This document shows, in pieces, positions 20,021 through 20,198 of a DNA stretch of 20,198 nt. Within the stretch, counting starts at the first letter, position 1. Each line of letters starts with the position of its first letter. The DNA is from Bacteriovoracaceae bacterium (lineage in GTDB: Bacteria; Bdellovibrionota; Bacteriovoracia; Bacteriovoracales; Bacteriovoracaceae): contig CANETG010000015.1 in the NCBI GenBank assembly GCA_947440875.1, forward strand, positions 1-20,198. The letters are read 5' to 3'. The translations under genes were made by a program, and so were the position numbers. A model generated the notes under the pieces. It saw only the letters and a list, made by a program, of their open reading frames with translations. It was not told the origin of the DNA and did no database searches.

Positions 20021-20198
20021 ATGGCGCCCGCGGTTTTAAAGTGGACGAACCACTCGCCTTTCAAAGAAATTATCTGGTTGAGTGGGTGGCGCCAAGGGTG
20101 AATTTGAGGGAGCTGGCACTTTGGTCGGTCAAAGACCGCTATCCACGAATTATTGGTCAGAATGCTTAATAACGGCTTTATTCATGCCAACCTTACAA
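20021..20198 (+). pseudogene. Decayed second copy of the HTH gene (fragment)
   Basis: Aligns with 18075-18299 of the HTH gene. About 100 bases before the break agree at roughly nine in ten positions and keep the frame (ARG, KVDEPLAF, RVNLRELAL). Then 47 bases are missing between two ACTT copies, which removes the first half of the HTH and shifts the frame to a TAA at 20167-20169. Similarity continues in the new frame to the window end. The 5' part of the gene is absent, with no start codon in frame. Divergence shows that this is an old paralogous copy, not a recent duplication. Confidence 0.8.

Noticed and set aside
1..20198. CRISPR array, insertion sequence, prophage or rRNA
   Set aside because: No regularly spaced repeats, transposase motifs, phage structural run or rRNA signatures were seen; the only repeat pair is the HTH gene and its decayed copy.

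Overview
This window most resembles the chromosome of a Bdellovibrionota bacterium (Bdellovibrio/Bacteriovorax-like predators). The signs are an MglA-type Ras-like GTPase with a Roadblock protein inside a dnaX-recR operon, a PilZ membrane protein, a sigma-54 response regulator, a secreted serine protease, and many short envelope or stress genes. The assignment is an inference; there is no rRNA or other decisive marker. Ordinary genes have moderate G+C; about 18340-20020 is visibly richer in A+T.

Layout. (1) 1-5989, minus strand: a housekeeping run read as PilZ membrane protein, tadA, tRNA-Ser(GGA), 4.5S/SRP RNA (ffs), dnaX, ybaB, recR, Roadblock protein, mglA, dksA-like gene, mtnP (cut by the window edge). 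The tadA/tRNA-Ser/SRP RNA/dnaX/ybaB/recR association is also known in Bacillus; polarity and cell-invasion regulators are appended to its 3' end here. The SRP RNA has a recognisable promoter, a terminal helix and a U-run. (2) 6032-7932: a divergent GT39/ArnT-like membrane glycosyltransferase and PAP2 lipid phosphatase, possibly acting on lipid A or an undecaprenyl carrier. (3) 7916-9262, minus: pdxH and an unrecognised gene. (4) 9453-11900, plus: an NtrC-family regulator and a PCC-motif methyltransferase. (5) 11904-13669: small genes (DUF1328/UPF0391, CsbD-like, and three unrecognised short proteins, two of them membrane proteins), probably stress or envelope related. (6) 13809-14618: a secreted S1-family serine protease. 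(7) 14694-17844: a large polytopic membrane protein divergent from two overlapping SAM methyltransferases, probably a surface-glycan locus. (8) 17847-20198, accessory: a small ORF coupled to an HTH protein, a protein with an NNNPGNI peptidoglycan-hydrolase-like domain and a DUF3892-like tail, a lipoprotein overlapping its start (candidate effector and immunity pair), a BrnT/BrnA toxin-antitoxin pair with a perfect 21-bp operator, then a decayed second copy of the HTH gene. The cargo therefore lies between two related copies of one gene.

A recurring feature is transcription start at or next to the start codon. Several genes that begin a transcript have a -10 box six bases before ATG and no Shine-Dalgarno sequence (PilZ protein, 9262 gene, lipoprotein, brnT), whereas genes inside operons usually have good Shine-Dalgarno sites.
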